A DNA stretch of 10,040 bases from Thermoplasmata archaeon (GCA_021158865.1 JAGGSX010000109.1:1-10040); one strand, 5' to 3'; shown: positions 1 to 6,766, numbered from the stretch's first letter. The notes: generated from the sequence alone by a model not told the origin. A program made the numbers and translations.

Positions 1-128
1 TGTTACATTTGGTTATATATTTCTTTTTGTATTCCATCTCCAGATAGGAAAGATATGAACTTATAAAAGTTATGAAACACAGCAAAATAAGCCATACATT
101 TTTATATATATTTGTTTATTACCATTTC
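1..128 (+). promoter_or_regulatory. Upstream region of the L44e operon with TATA-like box
   Basis: This AT-rich leader holds no gene that I can support. The best core promoter element is the T/A run TTTTTATATATA at about 99-110. Its centre lies about 24-25 nt before the ATG at 129, the spacing expected between an archaeal TATA box and the transcription start. Transcription would therefore begin at or next to that ATG, giving a leaderless mRNA, which fits the absence of a Shine-Dalgarno sequence there. Two further TATA-like strings, at about 13-21 and 60-68, could be secondary promoters or serve something outside the window. Confidence 0.5.
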
Positions 129-407
129 ATGATTAGACCGCCTACAATAAAAACTTACTGTCCCTACTGCCACACCCATACAGAGCATGTAATAGAGAAG
201 GTGAAGAAAAAAAGAGCATCTGAATTAAAATGGGGGCAGCGTCGGTTTAGAAGGGTTACTGCTGGTTATAGGGGTTATCCAAGACCAAAGCCAGAAGGAA
301 GAGAAAAGCCGACAAAGAGAGTTTTCCTGAGATATAGATGCAAGGTGTGTGGGAAAGCTCATCAAAAAAAAGGTATAAGAGCCAAAAAATTTGAAATAAA
401 GAGATAA
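129..407 (+). CDS. rpl44e: Large ribosomal subunit protein eL42 (archaeal L44e)
   Basis: This is the zinc-binding ribosomal protein L44e (eL42) of the archaeal/eukaryotic large subunit, where the family lies near the E site. The 92-aa product carries two CxxC pairs, C11/C14 (CPYC) and C71/C74 (CKVC), which would hold one zinc. It also has the family's basic core WGQRRF at 35-40, the GREKPTKR stretch at 57-64 and a basic C-terminus. The frame is open back to an ATG at 72, but I start at 129. The protein then has the usual length and N-terminus of the family, and a TATA-like box sits 24-25 nt upstream. The extra 19 residues from 72 are hydrophobic and unlike any L44e. It is the first gene of the operon; S27e starts 1 nt after its stop. 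Confidence 0.95.
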   Translation: MIRPPTIKTYCPYCHTHTEHVIEKVKKKRASELKWGQRRFRRVTAGYRGYPRPKPEGREKPTKRVFLRYRCKVCGKAHQKKGIRAKKFEIKR

Positions 408-408
408 T

Positions 409-582
409 ATGGCATCATCATTTTATAGAGTAAGGTGTAAAGACTGCGGGAACCAGCAGATAGTTTTCAGCAGGGCAAGCATGGTTGTAAATTGTCAGGT
501 TTGCGGCGGCGTGGTGGCGGAGCCGACGGGCGGGCTGGCAAAAATAAAAGGAGAAATTTTAGAGGAATTGAGTCATGGTTAG
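409..582 (+). CDS. rps27e: Small ribosomal subunit protein eS27 (archaeal S27e)
   Basis: A 57-aa zinc-ribbon protein of the small ribosomal subunit, found by direct translation. The four zinc-ligand cysteines are C10/C13 (CKDC) and C29/C32 (CQVC). The spacing, the phrase FYRVRCKDCGN and the tail EPTGGLAKIKGEILEEL match the S27e family, and the length is normal for archaea. The ATG lies 1 nt after the L44e stop with no clear ribosome binding site, so translation is probably coupled to L44e. Its last 8 bases overlap the aIF2-alpha start. Odd point: codons 32-44 (502-540) are strongly GC-rich, with 12 of 13 ending in G or C, against an otherwise AT-rich gene. Confidence 0.95.
   Translation: MASSFYRVRCKDCGNQQIVFSRASMVVNCQVCGGVVAEPTGGLAKIKGEILEELSHG
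561..566 (+). promoter_or_regulatory. Ribosome binding site of aIF2-alpha, inside S27e
   Basis: AGAGGA lies 8 nt before the ATG at 575 and inside the S27e reading frame. It supports 575 as the start of aIF2-alpha and an 8-base gene overlap. Confidence 0.5.
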
Positions 583-1354
583 AGATGTTCCTGAAAAAGG
601 AGAGCTTGTTATATGCACTGTGACCAAAGCAAAAGGATTTGGGGCTTTTGTGAGACTTGAAGAATATCCAGATAAGAGAGGATTTATTCACATAAAAGAA
701 GTGGCTGCTGGATGGGTTAAGAATATAAGAGACCATGTAAGAGAAGGACAAAGAATTGTATGCAGGGTGATGGATGTAGACCCTTCTAAGGGTTATGTCG
801 ATTTATCTTTAAAGCGAGTAAATGAACATCAAAAAAGGGAGAAAATTCAGGAATGGAAAAATGAACAAAAGGCTGATAAACTCCTTGAAATGGTTGGAGA
901 AAAGATTGGTTTAAACAAGGAGCAATGCTATGAAAAATTTGGAAATTTGTTGATAGAAAAATTTGGAAATCTTTATACTGCATTTGAAGAATCTGTTAGA
1001 GATGAAAATGTCTTATATGAAGAAGGTTTTGAAGGAGAATGGATTGATGCATTTGTTGATGTTGCAAAAAGCAATATAATAATACCATACATTGAAATTT
1101 CTGGATATGTTGAAATGAGTTGTTTACTGCCAGATGGAATAAAGCATATAAAGAAAGCATTGAAAAAAATAGAAGGAAAATTTGATGATGTTGATGTTGA
1201 AGTTAAATATGTTTCTGCTCCCATTTATAGAATTGAAGTTACAGCTCCGGATTACAAAAAAGCAGAGAAGATAATGAAACAGCAGGTTGAAAAGGGCATT
1301 GAATACATCAAAAAACATGGAGGAACAGCAAACTTTAAAAGGGAAATAAAATGA
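575..1354 (+). CDS. eif2a: Translation initiation factor aIF2 subunit alpha
   Basis: This is the alpha subunit of the heterotrimeric factor that brings initiator Met-tRNA to the small ribosomal subunit as a GTP complex. The 259-aa length is typical of archaeal aIF2-alpha. An S1/OB domain fills about residues 8-82 (GELVICTVTKAKGFGAFVRL and later GYVDLSLKRV). A helical middle domain covers about 85-170, and an alpha/beta C-terminal domain, the part that contacts the gamma subunit and tRNA in the family, covers about 175-259. Aligning by eye, the position of the eukaryotic regulatory Ser51 is Ala44 here, so kinase control at that exact site is not supported. A 24-nt-period repeat duplicates the peptide EKFGNL in the middle domain. 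The stop TGA overlaps the Nop10 ATG (ATGA). Confidence 0.95.
   Translation: MVRDVPEKGELVICTVTKAKGFGAFVRLEEYPDKRGFIHIKEVAAGWVKNIRDHVREGQRIVCRVMDVDPSKGYVDLSLKRVNEHQKREKIQEWKNEQKADKLLEMVGEKIGLNKEQCYEKFGNLLIEKFGNLYTAFEESVRDENVLYEEGFEGEWIDAFVDVAKSNIIIPYIEISGYVEMSCLLPDGIKHIKKALKKIEGKFDDVDVEVKYVSAPIYRIEVTAPDYKKAEKIMKQQVEKGIEYIKKHGGTANFKREIK
932..970 (+). repeat. 15-nt direct repeat, 24-nt period, in the aIF2-alpha gene
   Basis: GAAAAATTTGGAAAT occurs at 932-946 and again, perfectly, at 956-970. The period of 24 nt is eight codons, so the peptide EKFGNL appears twice (residues 120-125 and 128-133). It could be a small internal duplication or convergence on a helical pattern with restricted codon use. 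Confidence 0.6.
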
Positions 1355-1506
1355 AATACTGTTATAAATGCAAAAGATATACTTTAAAGGATATTTGCCC
1401 TGTATGTGGAGAAAAAACTATAAAAAAAGAGCCACCAAGATTTTCTCCACAGGATAGATATGGAAAATATAGGAGAATGTTAAAGAAGGAGGAAATGAAA
1501 TGGTAG
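1351..1506 (+). CDS. nop10: H/ACA ribonucleoprotein subunit Nop10
   Basis: A 51-aa protein found by direct translation. Nop10 is the small structural subunit of the archaeal H/ACA guide-RNA complex (with Cbf5, Gar1 and L7Ae) that makes pseudouridine in rRNA. The N-terminal zinc ribbon has C4/C7 (CYKC) and C16/C19 (CPVC). It is followed by the signature KKEPPRFSPQDRYGKYRR at 25-42, the linker and C-terminal helix that pack on Cbf5. The length is normal for archaea. The start overlaps the aIF2-alpha stop by 4 nt, and the last bases overlap the next start, so expression should be coupled on both sides. Confidence 0.95.
   Translation: MKYCYKCKRYTLKDICPVCGEKTIKKEPPRFSPQDRYGKYRRMLKKEEMKW
1486..1492 (+). 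promoter_or_regulatory. Strong ribosome binding site of the PAC2 gene, inside nop10
   Basis: AAGGAGG lies 7 nt before the ATG at 1500 and within the nop10 reading frame. It is the best Shine-Dalgarno match in the operon and fixes the start of the PAC2-family gene. Confidence 0.7.
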
Positions 1507-2270
1507 AAGAATTTCGTATTAAATATGCAAGCGTTGTTCATTTAAAAAAGCCAAAATTAAATGAGCCAATATTAATTGAAGGATTACCGGGCGTTGGTAA
1601 TGTTGGAAAGCTTGCAGCGGAGCATCTAATAGATGAAATAAAAGCAAAGAAATTTGCTGAAATATATTCAAATGATTTTCCACCACAGGTTTTAATAAAT
1701 GAAGATGGAACAATAAAACTTGTTAAAAATGAATTGTATTACTGGAAGAAGAAAGAGAAGCAATTGATAATTTTAGTTGGCGACTATCAGGCATTATCGT
1801 CAGCCGGGCAATACATGATTGCAGAAGCAGTTCTTGATATAGCACAAAAATATGGGACAAAAATGATCTATACTCTCGGGGGATATGGAACCGGTCTCCA
1901 AATAGAAAAACCAAAGGTTACTGGAGCTGCAACACATCCTGAGATTGTGGAAGAATTAAAAAAGCATGGGGTTGATTTCAAGGACGAGCCAGGAGGTGGC
2001 ATAATCGGCGCCTCCGGATTGCTCCTTGGCTTGGGTATGCTTCGAGGAATGAAAGGGGCTTGCTTGATGGGAGAAACATCTGGCTATATAGTTGACCCAA
2101 ATAGCGCAAGGGAGGTCATAAAAATTCTTACTGAATTGCTTGGAATAAAAATAAGTTTTTCAAAACTTGAAAAGAAGGCTGAAGAAGTCAGAAGAATTAC
2201 GGAAAGAATTAAGAAGATGGAAAAGGCTGCAGAGAAAGAAGAAAGGGAAGATTTAAGGTATATAGGATAA
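1500..2270 (+). CDS. PAC2-family proteasome assembly chaperone
   Basis: The 256-aa product belongs to the PAC2 family, whose archaeal members (Pba-type proteins) bind 20S proteasome alpha rings. The N-terminal motif EGLPGVGNVGKLAAEHLI (27-44) is diagnostic. Further family features are LINEDG (65-70), the core ILVGDYQALSSAGQY (91-105), the glycine stretches TLGGYGTG (125-132) and PGGGIIGASGLLLGLG (164-179), and GETSGYIVDPNSA (191-203). Residues about 220-252 form a charged, probably coiled-coil helix. The C-terminus is RYIG. Chaperones of this group often end in a hydrophobic-Tyr-X tail that docks between proteasome alpha subunits; here Tyr is third from the end rather than second, so that role is uncertain. 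A strong ribosome binding site supports the start, and the stop overlaps the next ATG as TAATG. Confidence 0.9.
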   Translation: MVEEFRIKYASVVHLKKPKLNEPILIEGLPGVGNVGKLAAEHLIDEIKAKKFAEIYSNDFPPQVLINEDGTIKLVKNELYYWKKKEKQLIILVGDYQALSSAGQYMIAEAVLDIAQKYGTKMIYTLGGYGTGLQIEKPKVTGAATHPEIVEELKKHGVDFKDEPGGGIIGASGLLLGLGMLRGMKGACLMGETSGYIVDPNSAREVIKILTELLGIKISFSKLEKKAEEVRRITERIKKMEKAAEKEEREDLRYIG

Positions 2271-3619
2271 TGGAAGCAATAGGAGAAGTAATAAGTAGCA
2301 CAACTTCATCCTTCACTTTTTCTGTTTTAAAAGAAGTTAAAAAATTTGATTATGTATGCGTGGAGCATAATGGACTTGCTCTGGCTCAGGTTAGAGAAGT
2401 AAGGCAGCAAAAAAATGGAATATTTGGAGAGGCGGAAATAGTTGGCTATATGAATAGAAAATATATGTCAAGGAGCCCCTTTAAGATAGGAAGCACGGTA
2501 TGGCAGGCGAGCTATGATGCTATAAGAAAAATACTTGGAATAGAAGAAAAAGGAATTTATGTTGGCTTGCTCAAAGATACAAATATGAAAATTTTTTTAT
2601 CACCAGAAATTCTTTACAAACATATATGCATACTTGCAAAAAGCGGGAGTGGAAAAAGCTACACCATGGCTGTAATAATTGAAGAAATGATAAAAAATAA
2701 AATTCCTGTTGTTATTATCGACCCGCATGGAGAATATGTCTCTCTACGACATCCAAATTTAGAAAAAAATGAAATGAAATACATGCCAAAATTTGGCATA
2801 AAGCCAAAAAGCTATTTAAAAAATGTTTCTGAATTTTCTCCATTATGTGCAAAAAATAGAGATGCAATTCCAATTTTTTTGGATGAGATAAATCTATCTT
2901 TCCAAGATTTATTAAATCTTGTTCCAAAAGCAACTCCTTTACAGCGTGGAATATTATATGAAGCATTTAAAAAAGCAAAGGAAAGAAGGGTTTATTTACT
3001 CAGAGACATAATTGAATTGATAAAAGAAGCAAAAAGCAATGCAAAATGGAATTTGTTGCCACAATTAGAACAAATTTACTCGACCCAGATTTTTTCTCCA
3101 AATTTTACGCCATTGAATGAAATCGTAAAAAAGGGAAAATGCTCAATAATAAACTTGAGGGGTAGTCCACCATATATTCAGGAAATACTTGTTTCACAGC
3201 TTTTGAATAAGCTATTCAATGAGAGAAGAAACGAGAATATTCCACCATTGCTTATTGTTATTGAAGAAGCCCACCGCTTTTGTCCCGAGAGAGGAGAAGG
3301 AAAAAGTATGGCTGGCAATATAATAAAAATGATAGCAACTGAAGGAAGAAAATTTGGAATTGGGCTGGCAGTAGTAACTCAAAGACCGGCAAGAGTTGAT
3401 AAAAATGTTATCTCCCAATGCAATACCCATATAATTTTAAAAACAACGAATCCAAATGATGTAAAAGCAATAGTTTCGGGCGTGGAAGGATTAAACAATG
3501 CTGCCATAGATGAAATACAGCGTTTGCCAGTAGGCACAGCAATAGTATCTGGGCTGCCACTGGCGGCGCCAATATTTGTTGAAATTCGAACCCGAGAAAC
3601 ATTGCATGGGGGTAAATGA
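2270..3619 (+). CDS. HerA-type ATPase (HAS-barrel/DUF87)
   Basis: A 449-aa P-loop ATPase of the HerA/FtsK superfamily, which in archaea includes hexameric DNA translocases acting with the nuclease NurA. Residues about 1-100 form a beta-rich HAS-barrel-like domain. Walker A is KSGSGKS (124-130), followed by the family phrase IIDPHGEY (149-156). Walker B is LLIVIEEAH (327-335), with E332/E333 in the catalytic position. The late motif VVTQRPARVDKNVISQC (368-384) carries the polar sensor and arginine residues typical of HerA. No nurA, rad50 or mre11 lies nearby, so this may be a paralogue with another job. Its start overlaps the PAC2-family stop by one base, suggesting coupled expression with proteasome and translation genes. 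Family assignment is firm; substrate and partner are not. Confidence 0.88.
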   Translation: MEAIGEVISSTTSSFTFSVLKEVKKFDYVCVEHNGLALAQVREVRQQKNGIFGEAEIVGYMNRKYMSRSPFKIGSTVWQASYDAIRKILGIEEKGIYVGLLKDTNMKIFLSPEILYKHICILAKSGSGKSYTMAVIIEEMIKNKIPVVIIDPHGEYVSLRHPNLEKNEMKYMPKFGIKPKSYLKNVSEFSPLCAKNRDAIPIFLDEINLSFQDLLNLVPKATPLQRGILYEAFKKAKERRVYLLRDIIELIKEAKSNAKWNLLPQLEQIYSTQIFSPNFTPLNEIVKKGKCSIINLRGSPPYIQEILVSQLLNKLFNERRNENIPPLLIVIEEAHRFCPERGEGKSMAGNIIKMIATEGRKFGIGLAVVTQRPARVDKNVISQCNTHIILKTTNPNDVKAIVSGVEGLNNAAIDEIQRLPVGTAIVSGLPLAAPIFVEIRTRETLHGGK

Positions 3620-3679
3620 GACACAATAGAAAACTTTAAAAACAACTTATATATATAGTTATGGAGGGGTGTTAGGGGG
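3620..3679 (+). promoter_or_regulatory. Promoter and leader before the UPF0058 gene
   Basis: This 60-bp gap ends the HerA operon and holds two TATA-like strings, CTTTAAAA at 3634-3641 and TTATATATAT at about 3648-3657. A G-rich segment follows, with GGAGG at 3663-3667 and GGGGG at 3675-3679 directly before the ATG. The upstream box would give a start near 3663 and a short leader; the downstream box would give an almost leaderless transcript. An ATG at 3661 opens only a four-codon frame that stops at 3673-3675. I see no clear terminator. Confidence 0.45.
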
Positions 3680-3943
3680 ATGCAAAAAGAAGAATTAATC
3701 CAGCTGCACACACTGTTTGTGCAGATAAAGGAAGAAATACAGAAGCGTATGGATGTAAATGGAGCTTTTAAAGAATATGAGCAACTTGGTGTTTACCCAC
3801 ATCATATCCACAAATCCAAAAATGCTCACAAAAAGGCAATTTTTATACTTGGAAAGGAGATAGCTGAAGTCTTTTCTCATAACAGGCTATCTTCTCTTGC
3901 GAGAATAGCACAAAGGCTTGAAAGAATGGAAGCAAAGATTTAA
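3680..3943 (+). CDS. UPF0058 family protein
   Basis: An 87-aa, soluble, largely helical protein of the archaeal UPF0058 family, whose function is unknown to me. The family pattern is clear: an N-terminal helix QKEELIQLHTLFVQIKEEI (2-20), then EYEQLGVYPHHIHKSKNAHK (32-51) with three histidines close together (H41, H42, H44) and H50, then AIFILGKEIAEV (53-64) and a final charged helix. The histidine-rich centre could bind a metal, but that is inference. The length is typical. It has its own promoter-like gap upstream, and the C25 protease gene follows after 22 bp, so the two may share a transcript. Confidence 0.85.
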   Translation: MQKEELIQLHTLFVQIKEEIQKRMDVNGAFKEYEQLGVYPHHIHKSKNAHKKAIFILGKEIAEVFSHNRLSSLARIAQRLERMEAKI

Positions 3944-3946
3944 GTA
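3934..3946 (+). promoter_or_regulatory. Possible weak promoter element before the C25 protease gene
   Basis: AAAGATTTAAGTA spans the end of the UPF0058 gene and is centred about 25 nt before the protease ATG at 3966. That spacing fits a leaderless transcript, and no Shine-Dalgarno sequence precedes the ATG. The match to a TATA box is weak; read-through from the upstream promoter is equally possible. Confidence 0.25.
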
Positions 3947-3965
3947 AAAGAAAAAAATTCATTGT

Positions 3966-5960
3966 ATGAAACACAAGATAGCAGTAATTTTCACGATAAT
4001 ATTAGTGTTGGGTATAGCAGGAATAAAGTCCAGCCCTGACAAAAGCCATGAAAACAATGACATTTCTTATGTAGATGGATATTGTGTTATATCTGGAAGT
4101 CATATTATAAAGCCGCATTATCCAATGCTACCATATAAAGTGAAAAGCTATATATTCCCAGCTGGAACAAAAATAAAAAGCATAGATGTTGAAGAAATTA
4201 ATGTAAAAAAAATTGGATTAAAGTATAAAATAAAGCCAGCTCCACAACCCTCTATAGGCAAAAAAGAAAATGTTTATGAAGGAAGCATATATAGCAAAGA
4301 TGAATTTTATCCTTCTAAATGGTTTGATTATAAAATTGGAGTTGGCTTGAAAAATGGAAAGCATGTTTTGTTTCTAAATATCTATCTTTATCCATATCGC
4401 TATAATGCTGTTGAAAATAAAATAAAATATGCGAGCAATTTCAATATTGAAATAAGTTACGAAAAAGGAAAAAATATTTTTGATAACGATGCCTATGATT
4501 TACTCATAATTGCTCCTGATTCATGGTTGAATGCATTGCAACCATTGGTGAATGAAAAAGAACAGCATGGAATAAAAACAAAGTTGGCTGGATTGAGTGA
4601 ATGCCTGCAAATGAATGGCCGTGATGATGCTGAAAAAGTGAAATATTTCATTAAAAATGCAATAGAGCAGTGGGGCATAAAATATGTTCTGCTCGTCGGC
4701 TCGGCATCAAAATTCCCGGTAAGATATTCCCATGCCTATGATAAAAAGGAATCACAATTCGTATCTGATTTGTATTATGCTGATATATACGGTAGCGATG
4801 GAAAATTTTCTTCATGGGACAGCAATGGAGATGGAGTATATGGAGAGTATAATTATAATGGAAAGACCGACAGCATTGATTTATATCCAGATGTTTATGT
4901 TGGAAGACTTGCATGCGCTACAGAAAAAGAACTTACAGATGTGATAGATAAAATTATAGAATATGAAAATAATCCTGCTGGTATGGATTGGACAAATCAT
5001 GTTGTTGGATTTGGAGGTGATACTGATGATGATAATGGAAATGTATATGAAGGAGAGAAAACAAAAGATACAGCCTTCTTTAATTTAGGAGGAAGATATA
5101 ATATAACAAAAATTTATGCTTCCAATGGAGACCTTTCCGAGAGCAGGATTATAGAAGAATTTAGTAAAGGAGGGATTTTATTCAATTTTGCTGGACATGG
5201 CAACAGGCTCAGCTGGGCGACGCATCCGCCCGGCGATTTTAATAAATGGATTGGATTTGATATAACAGATGTGTATCTTTTTTCAAATGGAAATAAAATG
5301 CCTGTAGTGATATTAAATGCATGCGATACAGGACAATTTGATAAAGGGACTTGCCTTGCATGGAAGTTAGTTGGAATTGGAGGAAAAGGAGCCATAGCAT
5401 CAATGGCTACAACAGGTCTTTCGTGGGGATATGACGGCAGCTACTGCACCAATGGTTTATCTGGCTATATGGATGTGAGATTATGCAGAAATTTTGATAA
5501 AGGCATGTATGCTGGAGATATATTTGATAAATCAATAGAAAATTATCTGACATGGCAGATGATGAACAGCGTTTATGATTATAAAACTGTAGAAGAATGG
5601 TTGTTATTTGGAGACCCAACTCTTAAAATAGGAGGATATGGAAATGAATCAAATAATCCTGTTGTAATAATAAAAAATCCCGAAGGAGGATTTCTATATA
5701 TAAATGATAAAGCGGTGATGCCAACCAATTTTAAAAAAGCTTTAGTCATAGGAAAGATAACAGTCAATGTCTCTGGTTATAATGTTAATAGAATTGAATT
5801 TTATGTTGACAATGAATTAAAATATACAGATGATGAGCCGCCTTATCAATGGCTATGGAATGGATTTGCTTTCGGCTCACATGAAATAAAAGTCATTGGC
5901 TACGGGAATAAAGGAAAGCAGGCAGAAGATAGCGTTAGCGTATTCATAATTCAGCTATGA
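3966..5960 (+). CDS. Secreted C25 (gingipain-like) cysteine protease with Ig-like domain
   Basis: A 664-aa exported protein. Residues 1-20 form a signal peptide: two lysines, then a hydrophobic core. Residues about 35-168 resemble the C25 propeptide: SHIIKPHYPMLPYK, FYPSKWFDYKIGVG and YLYPYRYNAVENKIKY fit its pattern. The C25 catalytic domain covers about 176-556, from YDLLIIAPDSWLNAL to LLFGDPTLKIGG. The predicted catalytic pair is H411 (FAGHG) and C453 (VILNACDTG), the order seen in gingipains. D285, N287, D289 and E294 (DSNGDGVYGE) look like a calcium-binding loop. Residues about 565-664 form an Ig-like domain (RIEFYVDNELKYTDDEPPYQW). No C-terminal membrane anchor is visible, so the protein is probably released or held by other contacts. 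It would be made as an inactive precursor. The stop overlaps the next start by ATGA. Confidence 0.9.
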   Translation: MKHKIAVIFTIILVLGIAGIKSSPDKSHENNDISYVDGYCVISGSHIIKPHYPMLPYKVKSYIFPAGTKIKSIDVEEINVKKIGLKYKIKPAPQPSIGKKENVYEGSIYSKDEFYPSKWFDYKIGVGLKNGKHVLFLNIYLYPYRYNAVENKIKYASNFNIEISYEKGKNIFDNDAYDLLIIAPDSWLNALQPLVNEKEQHGIKTKLAGLSECLQMNGRDDAEKVKYFIKNAIEQWGIKYVLLVGSASKFPVRYSHAYDKKESQFVSDLYYADIYGSDGKFSSWDSNGDGVYGEYNYNGKTDSIDLYPDVYVGRLACATEKELTDVIDKIIEYENNPAGMDWTNHVVGFGGDTDDDNGNVYEGEKTKDTAFFNLGGRYNITKIYASNGDLSESRIIEEFSKGGILFNFAGHGNRLSWATHPPGDFNKWIGFDITDVYLFSNGNKMPVVILNACDTGQFDKGTCLAWKLVGIGGKGAIASMATTGLSWGYDGSYCTNGLSGYMDVRLCRNFDKGMYAGDIFDKSIENYLTWQMMNSVYDYKTVEEWLLFGDPTLKIGGYGNESNNPVVIIKNPEGGFLYINDKAVMPTNFKKALVIGKITVNVSGYNVNRIEFYVDNELKYTDDEPPYQWLWNGFAFGSHEIKVIGYGNKGKQAEDSVSVFIIQL

Positions 5961-6766
5961 AAGAAATAAATGTGCTCGGACATATTGCCTACGACTACAT
6001 ATTTGATATTCCATTTTATCCAGAAAAGGGCTATTCTACATATATTGAAAAATACACACGCCATTATGGCGGCGGCGCAGCCAATATATGCCATGGCATT
6101 TCCATGCTTGGAGGAAAATGCAGGATAATTTCTTCTATTGGAAGAGATGCAAATAGATATGAAAATTATCTGATAAAAAAAGGTATAAGACTGCACATTT
6201 ATAAAAGCAGGAAAAAATTGGCAAGAGCTTATATATTCAATTCCGGTGGAATGCAAACAACATATTTTTATTGGGGGGCATCTGAGGATATGGATAAAAT
6301 AAGGGCTATAAAATCTGAATATCTGCATATAGCTCCTTCCCATCCAAAGGCAGCAATAAAAATGGCAGAAAGAGCAAAATTCATTGCTTTTGAACCGGGT
6401 CAGGACTGGCATAGATACAAAAAAGAAGAATTGCAGCATCTTACGGAAATGGCTGATATAGTATTCTGCAATGAATTTGAATTGAAAAAGTTGGAAGAGA
6501 TTACAAAGATTAAAGGAAAAGAGGTCATAGTTACATTGGGAAAGAAAGGGTGCATGATATATAAAAATAAAAAAATTATACCTGCAATTCCTGTAAAGTC
6601 GGCAGAGCCAACTGGAGCTGGAGATGCCTTCAAAGCAGCATTTTGGACTGGATTCATGAAAGGGTATGATTTAACAACAAATTGCCAGCTTGGTATAAAA
6701 GCAGCAAGCTTTATTGTAAAAAAGAGAGGAGCACAACACATGCCTTCTTTGGAAAAATTTAGGTAA
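5957..6766 (+). CDS. PfkB/ribokinase-family kinase, possibly a nucleoside kinase
   Basis: A 269-aa cytoplasmic small-molecule kinase. Family marks are the N-terminal strand and substrate residues (NVLGHIAYDYIFDIP, 5-19), the glycine-rich segment HYGGGAANICHG (36-47), NEFEL (172-176), VTLGKKGCMI (192-201) and the ATP/catalytic motif EPTGAGDAF (217-225) with D223 as the expected base. The first residue of the last motif is Glu where Asp is usual, a conservative change. The phrases AYIFNSGGMQTTYFYWGAS and FEPGQDW resemble archaeal nucleoside kinases more than sugar kinases, but the substrate cannot be fixed by eye. It is a little shorter than the roughly 300 residues usual for the family. Start and protease stop overlap as ATGA with no ribosome binding site, implying translational coupling to a secreted protease. 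Confidence 0.87.
   Translation: MKEINVLGHIAYDYIFDIPFYPEKGYSTYIEKYTRHYGGGAANICHGISMLGGKCRIISSIGRDANRYENYLIKKGIRLHIYKSRKKLARAYIFNSGGMQTTYFYWGASEDMDKIRAIKSEYLHIAPSHPKAAIKMAERAKFIAFEPGQDWHRYKKEELQHLTEMADIVFCNEFELKKLEEITKIKGKEVIVTLGKKGCMIYKNKKIIPAIPVKSAEPTGAGDAFKAAFWTGFMKGYDLTTNCQLGIKAASFIVKKRGAQHMPSLEKFR

Noticed and set aside
72..128. 19-residue N-terminal extension of L44e from an upstream ATG
   Set aside because: It contains the probable TATA box, has no ribosome binding site, and its hydrophobic residues do not fit L44e, which has its normal length from 129.
2783..2799. Inverted repeat ATGCCAAA-A-TTTGGCAT
   Set aside because: Perfect 8-base arms with a one-base centre look operator-like, but it lies deep inside the HerA-like gene, occurs once, and is within reach of chance in 10 kb of AT-rich DNA.
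3620..3679. Terminator between the HerA operon and UPF0058
   Set aside because: Archaeal terminators are typically T-rich tracts; no such run on the + strand and no clear hairpin is present here.
3379..3711. 110-codon open frame on the - strand over the HerA 3' end
   Set aside because: It overlaps conserved HerA motifs and the UPF0058 promoter region, and its product resembles no family I know.
5951..6439. 162-codon open frame on the - strand
   Set aside because: It lies opposite the well-supported PfkB gene, is rich in Phe/Ile/Ser/Cys as expected from antisense of AT-rich coding DNA, and has no recognisable domain or start signal.
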